NCBI RefSeq assembly: GCF_039555335.1
Contig: NC_092635.1
Coordinates: forward strand, 50,426,052 to 50,490,051
DNA length: 64,000 bases
Direction of reading: 5' to 3'
Source: Amphiura filiformis
Taxonomy: Eukaryota; Echinodermata; Ophiuroidea; Amphilepidida; Amphiuridae
The stretch's first letter is position 1, and each line of letters opens with the position of its first letter. A program made the position numbers and the translations under genes. The notes below the pieces were generated by a model, which was not told the DNA's origin, made no database searches, and saw only the letters and a list, made by a program, of their open reading frames with translations. This document shows positions 50,301 to 58,019 of the stretch, in pieces.

Positions 50301-53300
50301 ATATTCCCATTTGCATCATTATCTTTACTGCCCCAAAGCGTATTATGCCCATTAAAGTCCCCGCATACAAAAATAGGACCCTGCAACTTGCCAAGAATTG
50401 GGTCCAGAAACTCTGGGTTGAGCTTACGATTAGTGTTATAAATGTTAACCAAGCTGATTTTCTTGTGCACTTGTGACTCACAAATTTCAATGCACTGATA
50501 TTCAACCTCTGCATCCCCAAAATCAATAACTGAGACCGCCATGCCTTTCCGCACAAAAATGCCACACCCACCATGACTTTTCTCGACCCCGTTGATCACC
50601 CTATCTTTACGAAGGCAATCATACCCCGGTAACGAAAACTTATGTTTCCCCATCAACCATGTTTCCTGCACACAGATAATGTCAGGCTTTACTGCCATAT
50701 TGCCAACATCTTTTTTAAATTCTGCACCATGTCCCCTAACCGACTGAGCATTCCATTGAAGAATATTCACCATAGCAAGAATTAAGAACCCCAACACAAG
50801 ACCCACTTTGCTTCTATTTATGTCTGCCATTTTTTTCTACTTTTTCACTTCTATATTCACAAGACTTGTATGGGAATTGTGTTTCTGGTACTACCACACT
50901 TGTATCACTGTACAAGTTTTCATCATCCTCTGGATCGGTTTCACTGACCTTAAGATATTGAACATGACTTGTTAGCTTTAAAACCACAACTTGAAACAAC
51001 AGGTGTGGAAATGAGAGTATAAACTGACCAGTAGATCCCAATTGTAGTCCTACTAATTCATGTCACATTGGATGGCCCAGGGTACAGTTAGCTCATATTT
51101 GCAAAACTATCCATGCCTTCAAGGTGAAATAAACCTGCTCATGTTACCATCTGGCCATGGTTTGGTGTGCTGTCTGATCTTTCCCTGGGAAATGAGGTTT
51201 TCTAATTTGAGTCTTTAAGGATATTTAATCAGTTCTTCATTCTTCTTGTAGGACCTCAGAGGTTATGTTGAAATCATCAAGTGTGATCTTGCGACAGCTG
51301 AACCTATACGAGGCAAAGATGGCTGCTGTATATCATTGCCACGAGGTAAGTAATGTTATTTTGTTTTTGTTGTTTGCTTGTCCTCGTCCGACTGACCATC
51401 TTGGCCGTCCCGACCGTAGAATTTTTTTTTTTGGAAAAAGGTTTTTTACAATTTTTTTGAAAATGTCATGAACTTTTAGTCTGAAAAACTGAAGATATAA
51501 AAGAAATGTTGTTAAATACCATTTCCTGCATGATTCCCCCTGTCCAGTCGTACCTGGCTGAGGGTTTTGATATTTCATATCATTCTCAGTCAGTGTCTAC
51601 ACATGTTAAACACTGTTGAACTATTATGCAGCATTTTGAGTCTGCCAGACCTGTACATGTCAAATGAAGTAGAGTTTACCTTGAATTTGTCTTTGGTGGA
51701 AATTTTGGTCTTGAAAAAAAGATAAGAAAAAAAAAAGCGGAAAACAAAAATTTTCCCCAACCGACCGACCCAATTTCTGAAAGTGATATGTGCACAAGCA
51801 AACAATTTTTTTTGGCCTTAGGTTGTGCACAAACATAGGTTTAAAAACTATGCTTTAATTGCCTGAAAAATGTCCGCTTTATATTAGTGGTTAAAAAACA
51901 TAGAATAGAGCTGAAACAAAGCTGGAAAAATTGAATGAAAAAAAAAGGCTGTTCTGGATTTTGAACTTGATACCTCCTGCGTATATAAAAACAAGCGCTC
52001 GCTACATTTGAACTACACAAGATGACGTGATTACAGTAATTGTAAAAACCTATACATGTCATGATTGTGGGAACGACTCTATAAACCACACCATTTGGTG
52101 AAATACTTACATAAAATTCAGTTTTCTATAATTTCTATGTGAAATTCAACAACTTCATTGTGGTCAGGTCTTATGAAGGTTCCACATCTTTTATCTTTGG
52201 ACAAGTTCAACTGATGTGCTTCCCCAGTAACTCCCGCAGATGAATAGTAAGAACTCAATAGGGTGGGTTAATGTTATTGCAGTATATCGTACTATAAAGA
52301 ACTGACCCTTTTTTATTAAATAGGTGAAATGGGTCTAATGGTCAACAAGATCGAAGGCGTTTTTACATTTGAGGGATACAAAGGTTCCAAAGCAGTCAGC
52401 GAGAAGAAGATAATCAGAGACGTCGTCAAGAAAGGAGATCAATTCTACAACACCGGTGATTTGATGATGATTGACAACAATGGCTATGTGTATTTCTGTG
52501 ATAGACTAGGAGATACATTCAGGTATGATATTTTGGATGTAATTTCAGTTTTGATAATATTTTTCCTGTACTATAGTATGGTTGTTTATGTCATGTGGGC
52601 ATGTGTGGTCTTCCGGTAAAGTACAGGCCTCATTTGTGAGATTGTGGGTTCGAGTCCCGCTGAGGTCATGCATGTTGTACCTTTGAGTAAGGTGCTTTAC
52701 CTCAATTACAGCCTCTATACCCAGGAGGGGTACTAGTATTCTTCGATGCTGGGAAGGTAACAAATTCGCTGTGGAGGAGGTGTAGTGATCTACCTACAGC
52801 AATATTACATGGTGGGGTCTGGCCCAATCGCCAGTGAAAGAGAGACTCTGTTCACTGTTTATTCGCCATAGAAGTGATGATGTAACAGGATTAACTACCA
52901 TAGCAATTGATAAATACAATTTTTGAATATATCCCCCTGCACTACAACGTTCACATGGTACCTATGCATTCAATCATAGATGTCAAAGAACAGGGATAAA
53001 GGCCTGAATCGTAATTCTATAATATGCATATCATGCTGATCACTTGCGCCTGTAAGATTAGTATCTTTGAAAAGAGCGGTATGTATTCAATCTATGTTGA
53101 GTGCAACCTGCTTGCAGTAGATATGTTCATAAATTGTATTCATCTATTGCTATGGTAGTTGATCATGTTACATCATCCCTTCTATGGCAATTATTTACCT
53201 AATGTCATTCAGTCTTTTCATATGGGTTTGGGAGACACTAATGACACCATGTTTACATCCCATATTATGCATCTTGAATGACATTATATTTGTGATCATG

Positions 53301-55569
53301 AAGTACAAGTTATACAATGCCTTATTCCACTGCACATGGTTTAAGCGTTGCCAAAACCTTTTATTAACAAGGCATAATAAATGGGCTCTCCAGCCAAGGT
53401 AAATGACTGCAAGTAGCCTAATATTTAACAATAATAATGAAGCGCCCAATACGGATAGTTGGGAGGTTTTACCTAAATTTAGAACAAAAATCACTCAAAT
53501 GAAAGGAAGAATTAAATAAAGAAGATTGAGAATTATAAAACTTCTGGGACTTACTGACCAATTAATAAATAGTCACAAAACTCATTTTTATTGCAATTCA
53601 GAACTTCAAAACTCGAAACCCATTACAATTCGCCAAAATAAAAGGAATATACATCAAAGTTACTGCCGTGGTCCGACACTTGCATAATTAGGCATGTTGT
53701 AGCACAATTTTTTTGAGGTGTAGCAAGGGATCTTCAATAACTTAATTTGGGGCCTATATTGTATGGTTTGCGTATCGGCTTAAAACTATAGTTGGAGAGA
53801 TCTCTGATTATGGAGCTTAGTTCTTCAAGAGCCATGTACATCTTTTGGGATCATGATTTTAGCAGTGGGTTCTTGTCTCTCTCCTAAGCTGCTGTGTACC
53901 ATTGATTGACAAGTCATTTGTAATAGGCTATTGCTCACCTTGCATTTTATAGATATTTATAATTAAAAAAGTTAAGGTCAATGCCAGAGTACATGTAGTC
54001 ACCTTTTGAGAAAATCAAAGGGTGAGATTCTATTCGTTTAAGATGCAGAACTAAAATAGTAGCCAAATAATACAACATTTGATTGTTTTATTGCGCAGGT
54101 GGAAGGGGGAAAATGTGGCTACTACAGAAGTTGCTGAGGAACTTAACAGATTTCCAAGTGTTCTTGAAAGCAATGTATATGGAGTGCAAATACCTGGTAA
54201 GAACCGTAAGATGGGCCCTCAGGTAAAAGCCATTGAAAATTGCTTATCTTCATGAAATGTTATCAATAAATAAATTAGCGAGATAGACTCAATGTTGACG
54301 TCAACATCAATCCATAGTATTACCTGTTGTGTCATAACAAAGAGTCACAATTGTGGACCATTGTAACATTAAAATTTGGGAGCACAGGCCCATGAAAATT
54401 GATGGGCTTACAAAGATTTTAATCCCAAGGGCCTGAAAGGCCTTAATAAAATTGCAAGATTTCACTAGCCCCCTTTACCCTTGAAGTTTGACGGTCGTCC
54501 TTACCCTGGGTAAAGGTGGTATCTAAGTCAGTTATTTTCTAAGGATGGTTCCACAACACCTAACCATTTGGTGGTCAATCAGGGGGGGGGGGGTGACAAA
54601 GAGAACATTTTTAGGGTGTTGCAACCACCCCTCCTTTTGTAGATGAGGGCTAATAATGAAAATGGGCTATTCCAGTTGAAATCCACACACCCCCTGATGG
54701 AAGACATGATCCTAATCTCCCACACAGGAGATGTGAATTTCAAGTGGGGTTACCTGATTGGATGACACTATTTGAAATCTACACTCCCTGTGTGGGAGGT
54801 TAAGGTCATGTCTTCGATAGGGGGTGTATAGATTCCAACTGGAATAGCCCAGTATTAGTAATTAAACTACACTACAAGATTCCTATTATGGTTGCCTGAA
54901 CAGGTACACCATCGCCAAGGTACCTGACCGGTACCACACAGAGTAAAACACAGTACCAATGCTGCTACTGCACATGACCCACCAGCAGTGATACTAGACT
55001 GGTACTACACTGGTACTCCCCTGTACTGCACAGTACCAGCAACAACGGTGTACCTGTGCAGGCGATCCCAATAGGAATCTTGTAGTGTATGTGCAACCAT
55101 GTCAACATTTTATATTCTAGGTATCCTCTTGTATCATCCTTTGATCCTTGGTGTGTTTTGTACCTCGTCCGTTGGAGGCACCATTACCTTGTTAAGCAAA
55201 TCCTTTCAGGAAAGTCAAAATGGTCAAATTTCATGAATATTTGCTCTCTTGTATTTAACAGGTCACGATGGTCGCGCAGGAATGGCAGCCATCACACTGA
55301 GAGAGGGCGCTAGTCTAGATCCACAACAATTCTACAAACATGTGAAGGAGAACCTACCTCTGTATGCATGCCCAAAATTTATACGTATCATGCCGCAGAT
55401 GACCATTACTGGTACATTCAAGCACAAGAAAACGGACTTAGTCAAGGAAGGGTTTGATCCATCAGTAGTGTCAGACCCATTGTATTTTATGGATGTTGGT
55501 AAGGAGACTTATGTCCCGTTGGACCAGCAGGTGTTCAAGACCGTCGTCATTGGTAAAGCCAAGCTGTGA
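22873..55569 (+). CDS. SLC27A2-like: Fatty acid transport protein / very-long-chain acyl-CoA synthetase (SLC27 family), 9 exons, complete
   Basis: Nine exons join in frame: 22873-23362, 26085-26294, 43572-43730, 44522-44646, 46323-46523, 51252-51345, 52324-52522, 54099-54196 and 55262-55569, giving 1884 nt or 627 residues, the usual FATP length. Every junction has GT/AG and compatible phase. Visible motifs are the AMP-binding loop YIYTSGTTG plus LPKA (about 226-238), the FATP block [12 protein letters not shown] (341-352), EFYAATEGN (366-374), YNTGDL (468-473; Asp472 should bind the ATP ribose), [13 protein letters not shown] (486-498) and TGTFKHKK near the C-terminus, where the catalytic lysine of adenylate-forming enzymes lies. 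A hydrophobic segment follows the initiator Met. The last three residues are AKL, a peroxisomal PTS1-type signal. Members of this family activate long and very long fatty acids to acyl-CoA and drive their uptake, at ER, peroxisome or plasma membrane. I infer an A2/A6-type member; the exact orthology cannot be settled here. Confidence 0.93.
23810..24042. mobile_element. MITE in intron 1 of FATP gene 1
   Basis: ATTTTTATTACTTCCGTGGTC and its inverse GGACCACGGAAGTAATAAAA form the arms. It interrupts a copy of the dispersed repeat shared with 18180-18545. Confidence 0.68.
24043..24310 (+). repeat. Dispersed repeat, copy 2
   Basis: Matches 18345-18545 in the same orientation. Confidence 0.7.
24569..25109. 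mobile_element. hAT MITE with perfect 8-bp target duplication
   Basis: The ends are CAGGGTTCG and CGAACCCTG, with TTGTAAAG duplicated exactly at 24561-24568 and 25110-25117. The interior is built of many GGCAAAAAC / GTTTTTGCC words in both orientations. It has no coding capacity. The 8 bp duplication and CAGGG ends define hAT-type mobilisation. Confidence 0.88.
25370..25965 (+). mobile_element. Probable 3' end of a LINE, 5'-truncated
   Basis: Non-coding sequence ends with TGAATAAACG and a short (ATGA)n tail, the type of 3' terminus also seen, inverted, on the LINE at 34720. No reverse transcriptase frame remains. Confidence 0.4.
25978..26062 (-). mobile_element. tRNA-derived SINE head (degenerate)
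   Basis: On the minus strand a B-box-like GGTTCAATTCC is preceded about 45 bp upstream by an A-box-like GTGGTCTTGTGG. The fold is not complete enough for a functional tRNA. It lies immediately before the exon 2 acceptor of FATP gene 1. Confidence 0.42.
26085..26294 (+). CDS. SLC27A2-like: FATP gene 1, exon 2 (AMP-binding loop)
   Basis: The acceptor follows a T-rich tract ending TATGTAG. The exon reads [14 protein letters not shown] through [14 protein letters not shown], bringing the P-loop-like adenylate motif to the exon edge. It is 210 nt with phase 1 at both ends. The donor GTTCGT is weak compared with the other donors of this gene, and a TTAA-flanked MITE starts only 10 nt after it. Confidence 0.9.
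26395..26801. mobile_element. hAT MITE nested in the copy-3 MITE
   Basis: The ends are TAGGCCTGCTAAGAATACGC and its inverse GCGTATTCTTAGCAGCCCTA. AGTTATGT is duplicated exactly at 26387-26394 and 26802-26809. The arms also pair around GGACCTAACATCAAGTGC. It contains A and T homopolymers and no gene. Confidence 0.9.
26874..27142. mobile_element. Second foldback element nested in the copy-3 MITE
   Basis: The ends are CATTATATGTGACACGATC and GATCATGTCACATAATG. AAGGGGAATGAGTCGCATGT pairs with ACATGTGACTCATTCCCCTT. The expected outer-MITE sequence resumes to its right with GTACCACTTG and GAGTCACTGAAATTCCAG. Confidence 0.75.
27350..27815. other. Intron 2 of FATP gene 1; nothing recognised
   Basis: Unique-looking sequence up to the left LTR. 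Overlapping open frames of 60-130 codons on both strands have no domain. Confidence 0.4.
27816..29696 (-). repeat. LTR (3' LTR in element orientation)
   Basis: 1881 bp, matching 32730-34607 apart from scattered substitutions and small indels, mostly around 28980-29170 of the window. It contains two 70-codon frames that are copied in the other LTR but have no domain. Confidence 0.9.
31995..32118 (-). repeat. CCTGCTACAGCGCCTG-type minisatellite inside the LTR element
   Basis: About six imperfect 15-18 bp units of CC(C)TGCT(A/G)C(A/T)GCGCCTG lie in the otherwise featureless interior. Confidence 0.7.
32730..34607 (-). repeat. LTR (5' LTR in element orientation)
   Basis: 1878 bp partner of 27816-29696, with the same TGTAACG start and CGTTACA end. 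Confidence 0.9.
35061..39250 (-). pseudogene. LINE ORF2 (zinc finger, endonuclease, reverse transcriptase), inactivated
   Basis: Order on the minus strand: a Cys/His cluster [11 protein letters not shown]...[12 protein letters not shown] (PHD-like, from 39245); the apurinic-type endonuclease with [16 protein letters not shown] and VIYRPP (38997-38404); an 868 bp insertion; the second half of the endonuclease with ISDHFPIF (37530 on); then reverse transcriptase motifs [51 protein letters not shown] and FADDTNLF (36514-35790); and a C-terminal part with TKFLGLQID (35777-35061). Frame changes occur near 39000, 36890, 36520, 35785 and 35400. Confidence 0.85.
37536..38403. mobile_element. 868-bp DNA element inserted in LINE ORF2, 5-bp target duplication
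   Basis: The ends are CATACTCGGCAGT and its near-inverse ACTGCCGAGTGTG. ATAGC is duplicated at 37531-37535 and 38404-38408. Removing the element and one ATAGC puts the endonuclease frame back in register across the motif GDYN, confirming the boundaries. Near both ends are runs of CCCACGCTTTTTAT-type repeats. There is no transposase frame. A 5 bp duplication with CAC ends recalls Transib/RAG-type elements, which is only a suggestion. Confidence 0.85.
39251..42049. other. Long non-coding spacer between LINE ORF1 and ORF2
   Basis: AT-rich DNA without coding frames. It includes two similar ~230 bp blocks (40733-40970 and 41144-41370) that share CAACTTTCTTTT, CTAGAAAAGG and GACTTAGCT(G/A)AATGTG. 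Confidence 0.6.
40733..41370. repeat. Two diverged ~230-bp direct repeats in the LINE spacer
   Basis: Blocks at 40733-40970 and 41144-41370, about 410 bp apart, share successive words ending in AATGCATAAAAGTCA(T/C)ATCA. Confidence 0.65.
42050..42949 (-). CDS. LINE ORF1 protein (coiled coil plus RRM-like, L1-ORF1p type), intact
   Basis: The ATG at 42949 gives 299 residues, [13 protein letters not shown] to NTSAPASNA; an in-frame ATG nine codons upstream is also possible. A long heptad-rich region (about 65-145) with [11 protein letters not shown] and [12 protein letters not shown] is a coiled coil. It is followed by [11 protein letters not shown], the start of the RRM-like nucleic-acid-binding domain, and by [19 protein letters not shown] at the C-terminus. 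ORF1 proteins of this type bind element RNA as trimers. The frame is fully open while ORF2 is broken. Confidence 0.85.
   Translation of the reverse strand: MPHNKDRKGSKTRNMSRQEKAKSSTDDAAASMALNSADLPVFVTSELAASTVLATPSPVGDATTLKQLQSHVQSSISDFQKQVQKTLDALFKGMKKLETELNKSTEFQSSRIDSLESQVGPLEAENKHLRDEIDDLKQQVKLHDVLINKQERFSRRNNFRIVGVPATQDEDCIEIADSILATHFEMDNTTIERAHRDGRGSNNKSPHILVKVLSYRDKIRVMQNAKSSLKHQNCYIVDDLTRADLLEKRRWATQVKELYNNGVKLSFYAEKRRKNGQPYQFSRAVNHAESNTSAPASNA
43000..43571. other. End of FATP intron 2; nothing recognised
   Basis: Contains a C run at 43364-43376 and a polypyrimidine-containing approach to the exon 3 acceptor. No gene was found. Confidence 0.45.
43572..43730 (+). CDS. SLC27A2-like: FATP gene 1, exon 3
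   Basis: The acceptor is TTGATTTTCTAG. The exon completes the AMP-binding signature as GLPKAV and continues to the second core block, [19 protein letters not shown]. It is 159 nt, phase 1 to phase 1, with donor GTGAGT. It lies 17.3 kb from exon 2 because of transposon insertions in the intron. Confidence 0.93.
43821..44195. mobile_element. MITE in FATP intron 3
   Basis: The ends are TAGGCCAAGT and ACTTGGCCTTA, followed inwards by AAAAG/CTTTT runs. No target duplication was recognised. Confidence 0.5.
44522..44646 (+). CDS. SLC27A2-like: FATP gene 1, exon 4
   Basis: The acceptor is TTTACTTAAAG. The exon encodes [20 protein letters not shown] and then [17 protein letters not shown], both typical FATP blocks. 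The donor is GTAAGA, and the exon ends at phase 0. Confidence 0.92.
44647..46322. other. FATP intron 4; nothing firmly recognised
   Basis: AT-rich, with no coding frames or clear repeat ends. Confidence 0.45.
46323..46523 (+). CDS. SLC27A2-like: FATP gene 1, exon 5 (FATP signature)
   Basis: The acceptor is TTTATGTTACAG. The exon encodes [19 protein letters not shown]-type helix residues, [11 protein letters not shown] and [11 protein letters not shown]. It is 201 nt, phase 0 at both ends, with the strong donor GTAAGT. The conserved R-P-D-I-W block is the main family discriminator against ordinary acyl-CoA ligases. Confidence 0.93.
47044..50830 (-). pseudogene. LINE ORF2 (endonuclease, RT, RNase H, zinc finger), inactivated
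   Basis: Minus-strand order: endonuclease with [26 protein letters not shown] and SDHLPLWI (50830-50060); linker; reverse transcriptase with [55 protein letters not shown] and FADD (49611-48700); RNase H with [28 protein letters not shown] and [12 protein letters not shown] (48100-47450); and a [17 protein letters not shown] finger (about 47240). Breaks include shifts at A-runs near 50050 and 49135, a TAG at 48763-48761 two codons before FADD, and shifts near 48470, 48230 and 47820. Confidence 0.88.
50814..50946 (-). pseudogene. C-terminal remnant of an upstream LINE frame (ORF1)
   Basis: An open stretch from the element's truncated 5' end reads [15 protein letters not shown] to KNGRHK and overlaps the start of the endonuclease frame. 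It is probably the tail of ORF1, cut by 5' truncation. Confidence 0.45.
51252..51345 (+). CDS. SLC27A2-like: FATP gene 1, exon 6
   Basis: The acceptor is TTCTTCTTGTAG. The exon encodes [20 protein letters not shown] and then [12 protein letters not shown] across the junction. It starts at phase 0, ends at phase 1 and uses the donor GTAAGT. The preceding 4.7 kb intron consists mainly of an inserted LINE. Confidence 0.9.
51370..51830. mobile_element. Possible foldback element in FATP intron 6
   Basis: TTTGCTTGTCC...GACCGTAG near 51372-51420 is loosely inverted as CCGACCGACCC...ACAAGCAAACAA near 51765-51805. A similar pair occurs at 57225 and 57965. The ends are not exact. Confidence 0.35.
52324..52522 (+). 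CDS. SLC27A2-like: FATP gene 1, exon 7 (YNTGDL and DRLGDTFR)
   Basis: The acceptor is TTTTTATTAAATAG. The exon encodes [10 protein letters not shown], the FATP segment [22 protein letters not shown] and [11 protein letters not shown]. It ends at phase 2 with donor GTATGA. The arginine of the last block completes the sequence FRWKGEN with exon 8. Confidence 0.93.
52600..52862 (+). mobile_element. tRNA-derived SINE
   Basis: A B box, GGTTCGAGTCCC, at about 52648 is preceded by a weak A-box-like stretch. It is followed by a tail beginning TACCTTTGAGTAAGGTGCTT, a type of body seen in deuterostome SINEs. It lies in intron 7 of FATP gene 1. Confidence 0.55.
52865..53188. mobile_element. Foldback MITE in FATP intron 7
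   Basis: GCCATAGAAGTGATGATGTAAC is inverted as GTTACATCATCCCTTCTATGGC. The arms continue through TAACTACCATAGCAATTGAT and its inverse. Confidence 0.75.
53189..54098. other. Rest of FATP intron 7; nothing recognised
   Basis: AT-rich, no gene or repeat ends identified. Confidence 0.45.
54099..54196 (+). CDS. SLC27A2-like: FATP gene 1, exon 8
   Basis: The acceptor is TTTTATTGCGCAG. The exon encodes [20 protein letters not shown] and then [10 protein letters not shown], which is the hinge and start of the C-terminal domain. Phase is 2 in and 1 out, with donor GTAAGA. Confidence 0.92.
54664..54850. mobile_element. GGGCTATTCCAGTTG MITE in FATP intron 8
   Basis: The ends are GGGCTATTCCAGTTGAAATC and its inverse ATTCCAACTGGAATAGCCC. 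The inner arms pair at CTCCCACACAGG / CCTGTGTGGGAG. A decayed relative is at 12075-12255. Confidence 0.8.
54868..55089. mobile_element. TACACTACAAGATTCCTATT MITE in FATP intron 8
   Basis: The ends are TACACTACAAGATTCCTATT and AATAGGAATCTTGTAGTGTA. The arms extend through GCCTG(A/C)ACAGGTACACC. The interior is rich in GGTAC words. Confidence 0.85.
55262..55569 (+). CDS. SLC27A2-like: FATP gene 1, exon 9 (C-terminus, PTS1-like end)
   Basis: The acceptor is GTATTTAACAG. The exon encodes [46 protein letters not shown] and ends in GKAKL before TGA at 55567-55569. AKL fits the peroxisomal PTS1 pattern small-basic-Leu. A candidate AATAAA lies at 55990. Confidence 0.94.
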
Positions 55570-56015
55570 AAGTCTTGCACATATGTATCCATCCACCACA
55601 AACAGGTCGTAAAGTCTGCAAATTGTATTCAGAGTTAAAGTGCAAAATGTGCATAAAGGTTGTATCGAATCCCAAGTCACTTGTTTGTTCACCTTCTCTC
55701 CTTTTTCGTTTCTTCCAATAACAAAAAGCAGTGTTCAGTGTTAGGGTTAACCAAAGATTCCTGAACATTCCTGAACCTTGTTGACTTGGTAATGATTTGT
55801 TGTGACCGCCAATTATGACCATTTGATATTTATTACCAGCAATGTGGAAAAAGAGACATATATAGCACCGAAATAAGGTACCCTTTTGCTGAAGGAGCAA
55901 AGTTCAACAAACCATAACTCTGTTTCTGGATATCATTTGAAGTCAAATGATATATTTTAATGCTTATGATATATATTTTCTAAACACAAAATAAAACAAA
56001 ATTGACTGGGCCGAC
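55570..56015 (+). other. Probable 3' UTR of FATP gene 1 with AATAAA
   Basis: Non-coding sequence after the stop codon. AATAAA at 55990-55995 is the first clear polyadenylation signal downstream. The UTR end is inferred from that signal only. Confidence 0.45.
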
Positions 56016-56395
56016 TTTACTTTTACAGTGATGCCAACAATATAGGCCCCAAATTAGGTTATTGAACGAAGAATTTCCCAAACCATTTATTGATTGTTAA
56101 CTACCTTGCAAACAAGCAATAGGGACATGCATGTATCATTGTAAAGCTTATTATAAGGAGAATTTGCCTGACCAATATCTCAAAAAGTGAAATTGCTGAC
56201 ATTAGAGCCCATTTGTGGTGGGCGGTCACATAATACTGTATAGCGAAAAATTTCCACTGGGTTTAATTTTTGCGCTTTTCGCAGTCCAACATGCAGCCAC
56301 AAATTTTTAACCTCGCAAATTATTTATTACATATATTAATTAATGTCAATATAGTTGGAAAATGTAAATTAAACACCCACTATAATAAAAGACAA

Positions 56396-56774
56396 AGATA
56401 AAAAGACTAGTTTGCGTCTGACTATCAAATTTCCTAGGATCCTTGATTGGTTGATAGCGCGTAAAAAGGAAGATCGATTTATCTGGTGCCCATCGGAGAA
56501 AAGGAATAGCAGAACATGGCGAAAAATTATGTACTTTTACAAGGCAAAAAGCAACTTTTCTAGGCATTGTTGACATGGTACCTTCGCGAAAGAAGTTTTC
56601 TACTATAAAGATCTAACTTTTGAGATGGTTTGTATGTTTGAAAGTGCAAAATGAACAATAAGGTGCCCGGTTTTACCGCCGTGTTCAGCGACTCATATCA
56701 TCATGACACTTGTAAACAAATTATGCTGAGTTTGAAAGACAGATGACGTCAGACGCAAACTAGTCTTTTTATCT
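56396..56774. mobile_element. MITE between the FATP genes
   Basis: The ends are AGATAAAAAGACTAGTTTGC and its inverse GCAAACTAGTCTTTTTATCT, with GTCTGAC / GTCAGAC continuing inward. Confidence 0.8.
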
Positions 56775-57401
56775 CTGTTCACAATTATAAATTGTCCAGA
56801 ATTTATAAAATCATGAAATATTAACCCAGCGAAAATGTCCCACTTAACATTAGTTTATTGAGCATTCAGAACAACTTCATATTCATCAAAAATTCAGATT
56901 GGGCATTTCTGAATAATACTGTATTTCCTGTACTAAACAACTCTCCCTGCTAGTAAATGTCCCCCACCATTTTTTCAGCCAAACTGTTTCATAAATGCTA
57001 AAAACACTACACAGACACCTGTATTTAGAATATGCGATCACCAGATTGACGGCTTGAAAAGTTGCATATCTATCCACAACTATGTAATTCAAGTTCAGTT
57101 TTCAAAATAAAATACTGTTGTTGTTGATAATTTGTGAAATAAGTTTTGAGATGTATAAAATGCAAAATCAGTATGTAATTGTGCAATATGGTACAATGTA
57201 GCTTCATAAAAAAAAAAAAAAAAAAAAAAAGTGTTTGTTTGCCCAGACATGGGGTACAAAGGAGTGGGTCGGTAGGTCGATTTCCTTTTTTTTTTTCTTT
57301 TTTTTTTTTTTTTAGATGTGTACATGTGTTGCAGCAAGTGGGGTAAGAGAAAATATAGTACATTCAGCCTTACATTTTATACTTGTGTCAAACTTTAATT
57401 A

Positions 57402-57544
57402 TAGGTTAATGAACGTGTATTACTTGTTGGGAGAAAAATTAGACAAACATAATGCATGCGCGCTGATGTTGATGCGTAGCGCAATTGCATTATTTAGTCT
57501 AATTTCTCGAGCAATAAGTATTAAATACGCGTTCATTAACCTAG
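57402..57544. mobile_element. Short palindromic element
   Basis: TAGGTTAATGAACGTGTATTAC is inverted as TAAATACGCGTTCATTAACCTA, and AGAAAAATTAGAC as GTCTAATTTCT, around a GCATGCGCGC centre. It lies between inverted copies of GTTTGTTTGCCCAGAC at 57235 and 57985. Confidence 0.7.
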
Positions 57545-58019
57545 CTATTTGAATAGTATTTCCTACACAAGAAGAAAAAAACATGTGATTTTTGTTGTTT
57601 TTATAACAAAACTATCACTAACAAATTTGGAAAATAGGACCAAATATAAATGCATCAACCGCCCCAAAAGCGCATGCGAAAGCACTGCGCCGTAACCTCT
57701 TTGGTAACAAAATCGGGCTGGAGTACAAAATCCCAGACCGTACCTGCACATGTACTTGTTGTGCTTAGTTCTCTATATTGATGTTGATTGATGGTAAACT
57801 ATTGTTGGCATGGTTGGGGAGGGCTAAATGGGAAAAATGAATCCTGTGATTGCCAAGAATATTAACTTTCAAGTGTTATTTGGCATTTTTATGGGGAAAA
57901 AACATCAATTTTCTTTATTTATATCATTGTTAAAAAAAAAAAAAAAAGTGTATGATGTTTTTTGAATTTTTGGGTCGGTCGTGTCTGGGCAAACAAACAC
58001 TTTTTTTTTTTGGCCTAAG

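Larger units (their letters stand above)
46702..50946 (-). mobile_element. LINE with RNase H (I-group-like), 5'-truncated, in FATP intron 5
   Basis: A perfect 14 bp target duplication, ACCTTAAGATATTG, lies at 46688-46701 and 50947-50960. The minus-strand 3' end is a (GAAA)n tail at 46702-46726. Coding runs from the end of an upstream frame at 50946 through endonuclease, reverse transcriptase, RNase H and a CCHC finger to 47044. RNase H downstream of the reverse transcriptase marks the I-type LINE group. Frame breaks show that it is dead. Confidence 0.9.

Noticed and set aside
52600..52680. Functional tRNA gene on the plus strand
   Set aside because: The B box is good, but the A box and acceptor stem are poor, and a SINE-type body follows.
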